From Bacillus sp. P14.5 (lineage in GTDB: Bacteria; Bacillota; Bacilli; Bacillales; Bacillaceae_B): a stretch of 64,000 nt of DNA. The DNA is taken from contig NZ_NIJF01000060.1 of the NCBI RefSeq assembly GCF_003316765.1, positions 1 to 64,000 on the forward strand. Reading direction: 5' to 3'. Within the stretch, counting starts at the first letter, position 1. Every line of letters starts with the position of its first letter. Below are positions 29,166 through 37,865 of the stretch, piece by piece. Made by a program: the position numbers and the translations under genes. Below the pieces are notes generated by a model. That model had not been told where the DNA came from. It ran no database searches and saw only the letters and a list, made by a program, of their open reading frames with translations.

Positions 29166-29426
29166 CTATAAGGATTGATTCCCAGACTCATCGTTGTTAT
29201 AAAGAGTCGCAGTAAAAATGGCAATCTTAATTAGTTTTTCCATATCTAAGGTTTCCAGGAAAGACGGTTTTTTAATCCGGGAATCCCTTCCCGCCAGCCT
29301 CTCTATCATTTCTTGCTGTTTTTCAACAATCGTCTGCAATGAAAAGATCATCGCCTCATGATCTTTCAATGTTTTCCGCATACTCAACAATGTTTGTTCA
29401 GATATAGGCTCTTCTCTAAAATTCAC
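29166..29426 (-). CDS. Small hypothetical coiled-coil protein
   Basis: About 86 aa if started at the GTG at 29426, which has GGGAGTG upstream; a longer reading from 29465 has no better site. A heptad-like segment (LLSMRKTLKDHEAMIFSLQTI..) suggests a short coiled coil, and the C-terminus is mildly hydrophobic (LIKIAIFTATLY). It lies near spore-associated small genes. Function unknown. Confidence 0.6.
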   Translation of the reverse strand: MNFREEPISEQTLLSMRKTLKDHEAMIFSLQTIVEKQQEMIERLAGRDSRIKKPSFLETLDMEKLIKIAIFTATLYNNDESGNQSL

Positions 29427-29668
29427 ACCTATCACTCCCTTCCTCTTATAGTATGTCCTGTTCATTTAGAGTGAATGGACGATTGATAGAAAAAGATAAT
29501 AATAGTTATTTAACCCTGGCTAGCTGGTAAAGAAAATCAACTATTACACCATGGTGCTTGTCCGTTTCAGTAAGATAAGCAGCGAATATAGTAATAAAGA
29601 AAGAAAGAATTCTTTCAAAATATTTTTCAAAGAATCATCGCATTTTTTGAATGCTGGAGGTGAAATAA

Positions 29669-29758
29669 ATGAGCGGATTCGGAAGAGGTTATGGCGGAGG
29701 ATTTGCGCTGATTGTAGTATTGTTCATTCTGTTGATTATTGTGGGCGCAGCTTTCTAG
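29669..29758 (+). CDS. YjcZ-family sporulation micropeptide, 29 aa
   Basis: MSGFGRGYGGGFALIVVLF followed by a hydrophobic tail ending VGAAF. The Gly-rich start and single membrane-type helix are the hallmark of the YjcZ/SscA family of spore assembly peptides. GGAGGTG is 7 nt before the ATG. Too short for most ORF callers. Confidence 0.88.
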   Translation: MSGFGRGYGGGFALIVVLFILLIIVGAAF

Positions 29759-29879
29759 AAAAATAGTATTCAGCCTATTGTTGAAAATTTTCTAAAGGAT
29801 TACAAGGGGCTTTGCTTCTTGAACAGAGAGAGCAGTAGTATTTCCGGGATAAAGCAGCCCTCATAAAACCCATAAACTA

Positions 29880-29920
29880 AAAAAGAATGAAGCCGTTAAA
29901 TCATGCTTCATTCTTTTCTT
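29880..29920 (-). terminator. Terminator overlapping the end of the 29901 gene
   Basis: AAAAGAATGAAGC and GCTTCATTCTTTT arms; the stop codon of the leftward gene lies inside the stem. Confidence 0.8.
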
Positions 29921-30203
29921 TTGTTAATTTTATTATCCTTGAGAAAATCCACGCTAACAGAGTAACGACAATAACAGGGATGAAAATGATCAAGTAAAGA
30001 AGGATACTTTCAAACAAAGGCCTCTCCTCCTCCTCTGTACTACGGCTGTTATTTATATCTGCGGAAGTCAAGGTAACAGTTTGGCTGATTTGAAAGCCTG
30101 CAGCTGCAGCATTTGGGTATCCAGTGTATGTAGGTAAGGCAGACAGTGAAATTAATAATAATAACAACATTGAAATAGATCTCGCTATAGTTATTGGCTT
30201 CAA
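29901..30203 (-). CDS. Small membrane protein with signal peptide
   Basis: 100 aa: N-terminal signal-like segment (ITIARSISMLLLLLISLSAL), a polar extracytoplasmic stretch of about 40 residues with EEEERP, one transmembrane helix (ILLYLIIFIPVIVVTLLAWIF) and a basic tail. The topology suggests a type I membrane protein. No family recognised. It is divergent from the MQQGMNPADMY repeat protein gene. Confidence 0.65.
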   Translation of the reverse strand: MKPITIARSISMLLLLLISLSALPTYTGYPNAAAAGFQISQTVTLTSADINNSRSTEEEERPLFESILLYLIIFIPVIVVTLLAWIFSRIIKLTKEKNEA

Positions 30204-30296
30204 GAGCTGGGAGCTCCTTTCATTCAGAGTATAGAATATCGGGTTGGAAAGGCACAGGTTCAGTCTTGCTAAATAGGATGTAAAGGAAGTTTGAAA

Positions 30297-31103
30297 ATGA
30301 TGACGCTGAAAGGAAGGTATTACTTCGTGAAAAATATATACCCATATATAGTGTCAGGAATGAGCACAGATTCTATACCATCAACCCATGGAAATATAAA
30401 CGGCAATCCCTATTTTATGACAGATGCCTATTCATATGGAACCGGCAACTATACCGGCATAGATGCTTACAGAATAAATCCTTTGCAAATGTCGGGTATG
30501 GATGAAGACTCTTTAACACCTATTGACCCTTCGGACTACTTTGGAACGCAGCAAGGAATGAACCAATCTGATATGTACGGAATGATGGAAGGAATGAATC
30601 CAGTTGATATGTACGGAATGCAGCAAGGAATGAACCCAGCTGATATGTACGGGACGCAGCAAGGAATGAACCCAGCTGATATGTACGGAATGCAGCAAGG
30701 AATGAACCCAGCTGATATGTACGGAACGCAGCAAGGAATGAACCCAGCTGATATGTACGGAACGCAGCAAGGAATGAATTCATCTCAACAGTCACCTATG
30801 ACTATGAACCCCTACCCTATGAATGGCAGTACAATGGGCAACAGTACTGGACAGTTTCAAGGAGGAATGGGAGGAGATAGTCCCTTTCAAGCCTATGGCC
30901 AGCAAAACGGCGGCGGCTTCATTCCCCAATTCATGCAGGAAACCGGAAATACTGGCTATGGTCCCGGCAGTCCTTATGGATCGTACCAAACTGGACCCTC
31001 TCAAGGAGTTCCCGGCCAGCCGTTTATGGGTGGCGGTCCGTCTCAAGGGATGCCTGGCTCTTTCGGGATGAACCCAGGTTTTCCTAGAAGATTCTTTTGG
31101 TGA
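30297..31103 (+). CDS. Low-complexity repeat protein, probable spore coat component
   Basis: About 268 aa, rich in Met, Gly, Gln, Pro and Tyr. Residues roughly 85-162 consist of a 12-residue repeat (MYGTQQGMNPAD) in six to seven copies, and the C-terminal third is Gly/Pro-rich ending in PGFPRRFFW. AAAGGAAG precedes ATG 30297; an upstream TTG is less likely. No catalytic motif. Repeats of this type are seen in coat or exosporium-like proteins; the role is inferred. Confidence 0.72.
   Translation: MMTLKGRYYFVKNIYPYIVSGMSTDSIPSTHGNINGNPYFMTDAYSYGTGNYTGIDAYRINPLQMSGMDEDSLTPIDPSDYFGTQQGMNQSDMYGMMEGMNPVDMYGMQQGMNPADMYGTQQGMNPADMYGMQQGMNPADMYGTQQGMNPADMYGTQQGMNSSQQSPMTMNPYPMNGSTMGNSTGQFQGGMGGDSPFQAYGQQNGGGFIPQFMQETGNTGYGPGSPYGSYQTGPSQGVPGQPFMGGGPSQGMPGSFGMNPGFPRRFFW
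30543..30782 (+). repeat. In-frame 36-bp tandem repeat within the coat-like gene
   Basis: About 6.7 copies of GGAACGCAGCAAGGAATGAA plus 16 further bases per unit. Most differences are third-codon or conservative changes, so copy number could vary between strains. Confidence 0.9.
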
Positions 31104-31136
31104 TGGAAAGCAGAGCAATTTATGCTCTGCTTTTTC
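31104..31136 (+). terminator. Terminator of the coat-like gene
   Basis: AAAGCAGAGC and GCTCTGCTTTTT arms. Confidence 0.9.
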
Positions 31137-31262
31137 TTTCGATTACAAGTTGAAGCCCTTTTAATGATTGCGTTGCCAAGCTCTAGCTTCTGTTTTATAA
31201 ATCGACGATCAGCCTTTTAATATGCGTGTTTTGGATTGAAGAGCAGTAATTTAAGATCCTGA

Positions 31263-31597
31263 TTAAAAATGGCAAACTTCAAAAGGATTGCCGTATGGAT
31301 CTTTAAAAGTAAAAAAGTGACAGTTCCATCTTGTTCGAGTGACCCGACCTCGACCCCAAGGCCTTTTAATTTTAACTGAGTCTCTTCAATGGCATCGGAA
31401 AAAAGAATTGCTTTTACAGTGGTTGATCCAGTTTCACCTTCCATTAAAGTAATAGGTGTTTCTCCCTGCCCGACTTTAAAAACAACATGGTTCCCGCCAT
31501 CGAAAATTTCTTCAAGTTCCAGTGTTTCCTGATACCAATGCCTGGCATCTTCTAAATCTATTACATTCACTAGAACAGTGTCTATTCTCGAAAACAT
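31263..31597 (-). CDS. VOC-family (glyoxalase/bleomycin resistance-like) protein; frameshifted
   Basis: Single VOC module. The N-terminus (MFSRIDTVLVNVIDLEDARHW) and middle are normal, but after DGTVTF the frame drifts into LLLKIHTAI. One extra base in the 6-bp A/T run at 31311-31316 gives TFFTFKDPYGNPFEVCHF and a stop at 31263, an ideal family C-terminus with its metal-ligand Glu. The repaired protein is 111 aa. Substrate unknown. Confidence 0.82.
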
Positions 31598-31722
31598 TCT
31601 TATATCCCCTTTCGTTTCTTCAATAACGTGTATTTCCTTCTTTTATAGCCATTAAACCGCGTTAAGATGTATAAGGAACTCGTTGTATTTCCATAATATT
31701 TTGACTGCTGCAAGCAAGAAAG

Positions 31723-32085
31723 TTATTTAAACAAAGACAAATTTCCTACTATTGCCTTGGCTTCTGACTTAGGCATGGGCGGCATCGCAATGACTGTTAG
31801 GGAACCAGAAGCAATTTCAGTTCTGCCGCTGTCATGTACGGTGTAAAAGCCTTTCTCTGCCAACCTTTCTAAATCTTTCTGTCTCCCTCTTAGAACAATT
31901 TTTGTCATTCCGGTTTGATACCATTGAATGAAGACATCTCTAAATTCCGGAAACTTTGACGAATCCGAAAGCATGTCGATCGTACTGATTGTTGCAGCAT
32001 GAGCAGTTTGTGCAGCTATTTTTCCCGCTGACATATCCAACTCTTTATTTACAACGTAGTATTGAACAATTTCGCTGTTAATGAT
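31723..32085 (-). CDS. Peptidyl-tRNA hydrolase 2-like protein with a non-AUG start
   Basis: The body (DMSAGKIAAQTAHAA; KIVLRGRQKDLERL; GRTEIASGSLTVIAMPPMP) is the Pth2 fold. The first ATG (32040) falls inside the conserved GKIAAQ strand-helix, so translation must begin upstream. The open frame continues through INSEIVQYYVVNKELDMS and meets GGAGGA at 32091-32098, with only ATT (32088 or 32082) or ATC (32085) codons at start distance. The start chosen, 32085, is a compromise. The family hydrolyses peptidyl-tRNA or has related roles. Confidence 0.72.
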   Translation of the reverse strand: MINSEIVQYYVVNKELDMSAGKIAAQTAHAATISTIDMLSDSSKFPEFRDVFIQWYQTGMTKIVLRGRQKDLERLAEKGFYTVHDSGRTEIASGSLTVIAMPPMPKSEAKAIVGNLSLFK

Positions 32086-32433
32086 AATACTCCTCCTGCC
32101 TCTTTAAAAATGTCAGGGTAATTGACTCCTGTTTCGTTATCCAAACAACAATTTTTGAAATTCTATAAGAGTATCCCCTGCTTGGCAAAAGCCTGCCTCA
32201 CGCCCTTTATCTGGACATGTTTTCCTGTTTCTACTATACGCTGAAATTAATAGCCTTGGAAAGCAAAATATCTTTTTACGACAGCAGACCTGAGTGCTCC
32301 CTGTTCTCAAGGAAGAGCTTGGATTCAATATAATTATTTTTAATAAAAACCAGCAGAATCAAGTGGAAATGATGGTTGGTTGTACCAAAAAACCCCAAAA
32401 CCAGACATTTATCCAGATGATAGAGATTTCTCT

Positions 32434-32478
32434 TAAAAAAAGCGTAACCGAAGCGTTGTTTCTCTTCGGTTACGTTTC
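32434..32478 (-). terminator. Terminator of the mug-like gene
   Basis: On the minus strand CGTAACCGAAG and CTTCGGTTACG arms, then CTTTTTTTAAG. It overlaps the 3' end of the coding sequence. Confidence 0.85.
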
Positions 32479-32982
32479 TTGTTCTTTGAGCAGGGTCAGT
32501 TCTTTGTAGACGGAGATGATTTCATCCAATTTCATCCTTACGAGACCGCTAGATGAAGGTGCAACAAAATCTACTACTCCTTCAACGACAGAGTTCTCCT
32601 GTACTCCCCATTCAATCTTCCGTTTTTGTGTAAATTGTTGATACACCCCTTTGCCTACATAGCAGGCAATCTTGGGTGCATAGGCTTGCAGTTTTTTCTT
32701 GAGGATGACTCTTCCCTCGCTGTACTCCTCTTTCGTTATATCTGCAGCCTCTTTCGTGGGGCGTTCCACAATATTCGTTAGTCCATAGCCTAACTCCAGT
32801 AAAGATGAATCTTCCTCTGGTGCGTAATGTCTTGGTGTCAGTCCTGAAAGATGGAGGATTTTCCAGAATCGGTTGCTGCGATTAGCGTAGTTATGGCCCA
32901 CTTCCCCGGATTTAAGACTAGGGTTGAATCCGATAAACACAATATCAAGATTCTTTTGTAAGTGATCGGGTAAAGGTTGCAT
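32470..32982 (-). CDS. mug: Mismatch-specific uracil/thymine-DNA glycosylase
   Basis: 170-aa Mug/TDG-family enzyme. FIGFNPSLKSGEVGHNYANRSNRFWK is the active-site GINPG-like motif with the conserved Asn; YGLTNIVERPTKEAADI and VAPSSSGLVR match the DNA-contacting loop. It removes uracil or ethenocytosine from mispairs. Monocistronic, with a GGGGGAT-type ribosome binding site. Confidence 0.9.
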   Translation of the reverse strand: MQPLPDHLQKNLDIVFIGFNPSLKSGEVGHNYANRSNRFWKILHLSGLTPRHYAPEEDSSLLELGYGLTNIVERPTKEAADITKEEYSEGRVILKKKLQAYAPKIACYVGKGVYQQFTQKRKIEWGVQENSVVEGVVDFVAPSSSGLVRMKLDEIISVYKELTLLKEQET

Positions 32983-33009
32983 CCCTATCCCCCTTTCATT
33001 TCTTCATTA

Positions 33010-33062
33010 CTATGAAGCGCGAAAAGGGACTAACCCTTTTTACGCTTTAACGCGATAAAAAA
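33010..33062. repeat. Dispersed hairpin, GAAAAGGGACTAACCCTTTTT variant
   Basis: GAAGCGCGAAAAGGGACTAA followed by CCCTTTTTACGCTTTAACGC. Third copy of the palindrome family; just downstream of the 33065 gene. Confidence 0.65.
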
Positions 33063-33064
33063 GA

Positions 33065-34111
33065 TTACTTTTTATAGCTGCCAAGGATAAATTTAAGGTT
33101 GTCACAAGTCAGTTCCAATTGCTTCTTGCCGGCTCTTTCAAGCAAAGTGTCTGTGTTTTGGCAAGGGAAATGAATCTCCCGAGTGAAATAGTGCCTGAAA
33201 ATACTTAATGCTTCATTAAATGATTTTTCAATTTCACTTAATTTATCTGCCTCTGAGTAAGGTACTAACTCAAGATTTGGAAATTCCAGCACTTCTTTTA
33301 CAACTTGAAATATTTCTTCCTGCTTGAAAGGCGATGGATCCGTAATATTATATATTTTCCCATTTTCCCCTAGGACCAATGCTTCTTTAAGTACTTTAGT
33401 GACATAATCGACGGGAACGAGATTCATCTTTAATTCCTTTTCTCCAAGAAAACGATAGGTATTGTATGTCCATCCATTCTTTTTTGAAACTTTCCGCTTG
33501 AGCAGTGCGGCTGCTTTCAGCAATCCATACACTCCAAAGGTCGTGTCGGCTTCTCCTGTCCTGGAATCTCCGATGATGATGGAGGGTCTAAGGATGATAA
33601 CCTCCATTTTTTCCTTGAAGGTATCCACTAGATGTTCTGCATGGTTCTTTGATTCTTCATAATGGTTCACAAACTTTCTATCGGTGCTATATAGTTCTTC
33701 TGCACCTTCGATCTCCATTCCGATTGTATAGGCAGTGCTTACATATAAAAACCTGCCGCATTGAATCTTCTCTGAGAATTCCAATGCCCTCCTGGTTCCT
33801 TCCAAGTTGACATCGAATGTTTCTTTCTTTTGTTCAGGATCAAATGAAAGATAGGCGGCCATATGATAGACGGCTTCAACATTCCCTTTCAATTCCTCTA
33901 TTATATCAAGGGGCAGCCCCAGTAAGCTCTCGTCCAGGTTCCCTGTAATACAGGTTACCTTTTCCCGGAAATGCACCGGTACATCTGAAATAAACACTTG
34001 CGCTTTTTTTTCGTTTCTGCAGAGAATAAATAAATTATGGTCTTCAGCTAACAAATCTTTCGCTAATTTTTTGCCTACAAAACCCGTGGCTCCAGTTAAA
34101 AATATATTCAA
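33065..34111 (-). CDS. Extended SDR, fatty acyl-CoA reductase/epimerase-like
   Basis: 348 aa. An N-terminal Rossmann motif (FLTGATGFVGKKLAKDLL), AVYHMAAYLSF, FLYVSTAYTIG and a YEESKNHAE catalytic Tyr-Lys pair mark an NAD(P)-dependent extended SDR. LRPSIIIGDSRTG and NLVPVDYVTKVL match the male-sterility/acyl-reductase-like group. The substrate cannot be inferred. Monocistronic. Confidence 0.82.
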   Translation of the reverse strand: MNIFLTGATGFVGKKLAKDLLAEDHNLFILCRNEKKAQVFISDVPVHFREKVTCITGNLDESLLGLPLDIIEELKGNVEAVYHMAAYLSFDPEQKKETFDVNLEGTRRALEFSEKIQCGRFLYVSTAYTIGMEIEGAEELYSTDRKFVNHYEESKNHAEHLVDTFKEKMEVIILRPSIIIGDSRTGEADTTFGVYGLLKAAALLKRKVSKKNGWTYNTYRFLGEKELKMNLVPVDYVTKVLKEALVLGENGKIYNITDPSPFKQEEIFQVVKEVLEFPNLELVPYSEADKLSEIEKSFNEALSIFRHYFTREIHFPCQNTDTLLERAGKKQLELTCDNLKFILGSYKK

Positions 34112-34185
34112 TAAGAATCCCTCATTTCTATTAGCTATTTTACAGTATGGTAAGCAGAAGTAACAAATGGTTGACCCTCATTCTT

Positions 34186-34352
34186 TAATAAGGGCTCTTT
34201 TCGGAATGTTTATCTGAATAATGTTGCTTCAGGAAAAATCCCAACAGCTGGATTTTCCTTTGGTTTCTGAGGATCCACTCTAAAAGGGAGAGCATCTCTC
34301 TTGCTTACTATCCAGTGTTTGCGACTGTTTACTTCGAAATTCATATGTACTT
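34186..34352 (+). repeat. MITE-like dispersed repeat, copy C
   Basis: Starts GGGCTCTTTTCGGAATGTTT and contains TGTTGCTTCAGGAAAAATCC and TTCGAAATTCATA as in copy B. The right inverted end is missing. Confidence 0.65.
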
Positions 34353-34462
34353 ATGTACTATAGAGCATATCTAAAATGCCCATATATATAGTGAAGCCCT
34401 TTCCTATCGTACATATTCATCTGAAAAATGAAAAGGATAAGAAGGAAAGGAGGTTGATCACC

Positions 34463-34591
34463 GTGACGAATAAAAATGATAACCGCGAACGAAAGAACAA
34501 ATATCCAAGAAATAAGGAATTCAATGAAGAATTTGCGAAGGATGCGACTATCCGAAGCGAGATTACACAGAAGGATATTAAAAAAAATTAA
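34463..34591 (+). CDS. Small basic/acidic hypothetical protein, 42 aa
   Basis: GTG start at 34463 with a full AAAGGAGG 9 nt upstream. The product is highly charged, with Arg/Lys/Asn-rich and Glu-rich parts and no hydrophobic core, ending TQKDIKKN. This composition resembles small acid-soluble or stress peptides of Bacillus, but no family was recognised. A stem at 34602-34632 follows. Confidence 0.62.
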   Translation: MTNKNDNRERKNKYPRNKEFNEEFAKDATIRSEITQKDIKKN

Positions 34592-34601
34592 AATGACCAT
34601 T

Positions 34602-34632
34602 GGCATCCTCTGTTCAGGGAACAGAGGATGTG
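34602..34632 (+). terminator. Stem-loop after the 42-aa gene
   Basis: CATCCTCTGTTC and GAACAGAGGATG pair perfectly around AGG; the following T run is weak. Confidence 0.6.
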
Positions 34633-34719
34633 TTTTAAGCAGAAATTATTTTATTGTAAAAAAATAAAGGGTTTTCTTACCAATTATCGAAATCTATATA
34701 TATCTAGTGAATGTTACGT

Positions 34720-34930
34720 TATAATGGAACAATCGATGAAACCTCCTCCTATCGGGTTAAGGATATGAAGCTGGCGTCCAAAAAAGGCTTGGAGGGTAAG
34801 TCGTAAAAATAGCAGCCAGAATCTTTCCAAAAAGATAGACTTTTACATAGTTGGCCGTAATGAACTGGGCACTGAACTAGTCATAAGCCAAAAAGACGGG
34901 GCACCACCCTTCTTTTTGGCTTTTTTTATA
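34720..34930 (+). ncRNA. Candidate structured RNA with intrinsic terminator
   Basis: A TATAAT box at 34720-34725 (no good -35) is followed by about 190 nt without a coding ORF, ending in a strong terminator (AGCCAAAAAGA and TCTTTTTGGCT, then TTTTTT). Pairing is visible between CCTCC at 34743 and GGAGG at 34791, and between GCTGGC and GCAGCC-like segments. It matches none of the riboswitch classes I know by sequence. It could be a leader for the RsbT-like gene or an independent sRNA. Confidence 0.5.
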
Positions 34931-34963
34931 TGTAATTACGGAAAAATTAATGAGGTGAAATAT

Positions 34964-35032
34964 ATGAAACACATTATATTAATAGGACAAAAACATCCAG
35001 TGGTCTTGCAAGGAGTCGCACGGTATGGATAA
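34964..35032 (+). CDS. Possible 22-aa leader peptide
   Basis: GAGGTGAAATAT precedes ATG 34964. The 22 codons end in a TAA that overlaps the start of the RsbT-like gene (35025), and that gene's AAGGAGTC lies within this ORF. Translational coupling is plausible. It might also be the remnant of an upstream partner gene. Confidence 0.4.
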   Translation: MKHIILIGQKHPVVLQGVARYG

Positions 35033-35428
35033 ATCAATTGTAATTTATATAAAAGAGGAATCCGATATTATTGCTGTGAGAAAAAAGGAAGAGAAATTGC
35101 AGAAAAATTGAAGTTCGATTTAACCAATCAGGCGAGAATATTGACCGTTGTTTCGGAACTCTCCAGAAATATATACAGGTATGCAGGCACAGGGCATATA
35201 GAGTTTGAATTAGTAGAGCAGGCACGGAAAAAAGGAATCAGAATCATATCTACTGACGAAGGATGCGGAATACCAGATATCGAAAAGGCAATGCAGAAAG
35301 GGTATTCAACCTCGGGAAGTCTTGGTGTAGGCCTTCCTGGTGTCAGATCCATAATGGACGAATTTAAATTAGAATCTACTCCCGGTAAAGGGACCAGGGT
35401 TGAAGCTGTTAAATGGCAATTAAGATAG
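35025..35428 (+). CDS. RsbT-like serine kinase/anti-sigma ATPase; frameshifted
   Basis: HATPase_c small kinase of 134 aa after repair, the length of RsbT (133 aa). From ATG 35025 the frame gives a good N-terminus to VRKK. One more A in the A6 run at 35081-35086 continues as GREIAEKLKFDLTNQARIL. N-box SELSRNIYRYAGTG, G1 DEGCGIPD and GVGLPGVRSIMDEF are visible. No rsbS, rsbR or rsbU is adjacent, so its partner is unknown. Confidence 0.82.
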
Positions 35429-35437
35429 ATTCATAGA

Positions 35438-35472
35438 AAGAACCGTCCATCAATTGGCCGGTTCTTTTCTAT
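35438..35472 (+). terminator. Terminator of the RsbT-like gene
   Basis: AAGAACCG and CGGTTCTTTT arms about 10 bp after the stop. Confidence 0.75.
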
Positions 35473-35615
35473 GTTAAAGCATTAAAAGGCATAGTATACC
35501 TTAGCTATTTATGTTCAATAGTTTGGTGAAGTAATAGTTTCCTTACACCATGAACTGCCGTCCTGGCTAACATCATCTCAACAGTAAACATTCTAATAGT
35601 CGAATCAAATGATCT

Positions 35616-36821
35616 TTATACTTTTTGCTTTTCCTTTAACAAAAGACCGGCTGCCATAAGAAAAAAGAATAAACTGGTCAGGGCAATCAGTGATACCAGC
35701 CACAGCATGATTGTACCTCCTGCTTCATGAAACAGAAAGCCTCCCATGACCGGGCCTGCAAAATGACCGATCTTCCTGAACTGTCCTGCGCCAAAATATA
35801 ATCCCCTCAAATGTTCAGGAGCCAGCCTGTCAATCAATACAGAGTTTGCAGGAAAGATCAAGATTTCACCTAATGTTAGGAAAGCGACTGAAACAATAGA
35901 CAGAATCCACCCGTTAGAAAAACCGAAACCGGTCAACCCCAAACTTATGAATATGGCTCCGGCTACCATTGTTTGCATAGGGTTGAACCTCTCGGCTAGG
36001 GAACTTACAGGCATCTGCAAAAACACAACCATTACCGCATTTATCGATAGCAGGATGGAAAATATAAAAATTCCCTCATCCAACTCCTTTTCCAAATGCA
36101 TCGGCAAAGTTGACTGCAATTGTGAATAACCGATATTGACCATTATAATGCCTAAAATCAAATAGCGGAAAGCCGAATCCCGCTTAACAATTGATAAAGC
36201 ATCCACAAATGTAAGATTTGATTTTATTTCAGCAGAACTGCCTAATTTGAATTTAGTCAAGAAAGCTGTGAGTGTGACTGCATAAAATAAATAAACTGAG
36301 CCTGTTATGACAAAGGTTGATTCCGCTGAAAGGTTGGCCAAATAGGCACCAGCTAACGGACCAGCAGCTGCTCCGATATTTATGGCAGTGTAACGGAGAG
36401 AATAAGCCTTCATCCTCTCTTCCTTCTTGGTTAGATCCGCCATTAATGCCTGAGAAGTTGGTTCAAAAAAAGAGTTTGACAATCCATTCAACGCATTTAG
36501 TAAGATGAACCATAATGGATGTTCTGCAATACTGAATCCGTAGAAGACCAGGGAAATTGTGATTAAAGATACCATCAGGACTGGTTTTCGTCCAAATCTG
36601 TCAGATAAGTGTCCCCCTATGAAACCACCGATCGTTGCTATAAGCGGGCTTATTCCAACAGTCAAACCGATCATCAAAGGGTGCATTTCCATGTTCCTGG
36701 AAAGGTATATCGCCAGGAAAGGCATGGTCATGAACATGGCCCCTCTTGATAAAACCGTTCCCGTCAAAAGAACCCAAATGATCGGATGAAACTGGTTTAT
36801 ATAGTTTTTAAGATTATTCAT
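35616..36821 (-). CDS. MFS transporter, drug-efflux type
   Basis: 401 aa with twelve predicted helices. The loop 2-3 signature is GGHLSDRFGRKPVL, and a conserved ALMADLTKKEERMKAYSLRY sits in helix 4-5 with Arg. Helix 5 carries NIGAAAGPLAGAYLA (motif C-like, G-x-x-x-G-P), which favours an antiporter. Monocistronic. Substrate unknown. Confidence 0.86.
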   Translation of the reverse strand: MNNLKNYINQFHPIIWVLLTGTVLSRGAMFMTMPFLAIYLSRNMEMHPLMIGLTVGISPLIATIGGFIGGHLSDRFGRKPVLMVSLITISLVFYGFSIAEHPLWFILLNALNGLSNSFFEPTSQALMADLTKKEERMKAYSLRYTAINIGAAAGPLAGAYLANLSAESTFVITGSVYLFYAVTLTAFLTKFKLGSSAEIKSNLTFVDALSIVKRDSAFRYLILGIIMVNIGYSQLQSTLPMHLEKELDEGIFIFSILLSINAVMVVFLQMPVSSLAERFNPMQTMVAGAIFISLGLTGFGFSNGWILSIVSVAFLTLGEILIFPANSVLIDRLAPEHLRGLYFGAGQFRKIGHFAGPVMGGFLFHEAGGTIMLWLVSLIALTSLFFFLMAAGLLLKEKQKV

Positions 36822-36956
36822 CAGGAAGTCCCCCCTCTTCGCTATCCATAAATTACTATATATCGAAGAGGTTTATAAGTAAATTTTATTTTATTTATGA
36901 TTTAACATTAAAAATACTTATCGCTAAGTGTTTAGATTGACTAGCCTTTAGTCTAT

Positions 36957-37865
36957 CTATGAAAACAGCATGATCATAATTGGAACAGTTATAATGCTCA
37001 GGGAAGTTGTAACCAGTGTGCTGAAGGAGACCAGGTCGGGTTCAGTATCGAATTGGACAGCAAACATCGTTGTATTGGCAGCGGTAGGCATTGCTGCGAG
37101 AACAATTAGTACACTCGCAAGCAGACTATCCAGGGAAAGCAGAACCGTAATGGCATAAGCGATCACCGGAGAGATGACCATTCTAATAAGAATCACACCT
37201 GATAATTCTTTCATTTTCACATTCTTCTTTGATATGCTGGCCAATTGCATTCCCAGAACAAGCATGATGGTAGGAATTGCAGCTGATGCGATAAGATTCA
37301 TCCCATTATAAATAAAATCAGGTATAGAGACTGACGCGATCTGCATGAGGATTCCGCCAATTGAGCCATAAAGAACCGGCATTTTCAGGATTTTAACTAA
37401 TGACGCTTTCAAAGTCCCTCCACTTTTGCTTCCTTTTGCAGCAAAATACAAACCGACCGTATTCATTAATAGAGATTGAATGACCATCATAATGACTGCA
37501 TATTGAAAACCCGTTTCCCCAAATGCAAAGAGAATTACCGGCACACCATAGTTTCCACTATTCATAAAGGCTCCTGCCAATACGAAAGCAGGTGTTTTAC
37601 TGTGAGGACGGTTAGTCATCCTTCCTGCGATGAATGACACAAGGATTAACCCAAACAGGAGAAGAACACAAAACAGCAAGATATATAGATAATCCATATT
37701 CAGATCATTTTCATAAAAGGTTTGAAACGCCAAAAATGGCAGCATTAAATATAGAGCTGCCGTTGAAATGGACTTAATATCCAAGTTAAGCAGCCTTTGT
37801 CCTGCAAAGCCAACAGTCAGGATGATAAAGACAGGTATTACAATTAAAATAAAGCTCATTCTCAA
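36957..37865 (-). CDS. AEC-family (auxin efflux carrier-like) permease
   Basis: 302 aa with about ten hydrophobic segments in two fivefold halves. Family features: the first helix FILIVIPVFIILTVGFAGQRL, AFMNSGNYGVPVILFAFGE (conserved Asn-Tyr-Gly) and LAAMPTAANTTMFAVQF near the C-terminus. Bacterial members export or import organic acids such as malate; nothing here defines the substrate. Confidence 0.87.
   Translation of the reverse strand: MRMSFILIVIPVFIILTVGFAGQRLLNLDIKSISTAALYLMLPFLAFQTFYENDLNMDYLYILLFCVLLLFGLILVSFIAGRMTNRPHSKTPAFVLAGAFMNSGNYGVPVILFAFGETGFQYAVIMMVIQSLLMNTVGLYFAAKGSKSGGTLKASLVKILKMPVLYGSIGGILMQIASVSIPDFIYNGMNLIASAAIPTIMLVLGMQLASISKKNVKMKELSGVILIRMVISPVIAYAITVLLSLDSLLASVLIVLAAMPTAANTTMFAVQFDTEPDLVSFSTLVTTSLSIITVPIMIMLFS

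Noticed and set aside
30513..30795. Long antisense ORFs rich in repeats opposite the coat-like gene
   Set aside because: They are shadows of the 36-bp coding repeat and lack ribosome binding sites.
32103..32433. Possible gene in the gap before the mug-like gene
   Set aside because: Short frames on both strands lack binding sites and protein-like composition; I see nothing supportable.
36957..37158. Rightward ORF opposite the AEC permease
   Set aside because: Antisense shadow of a membrane-protein gene, without start signals.
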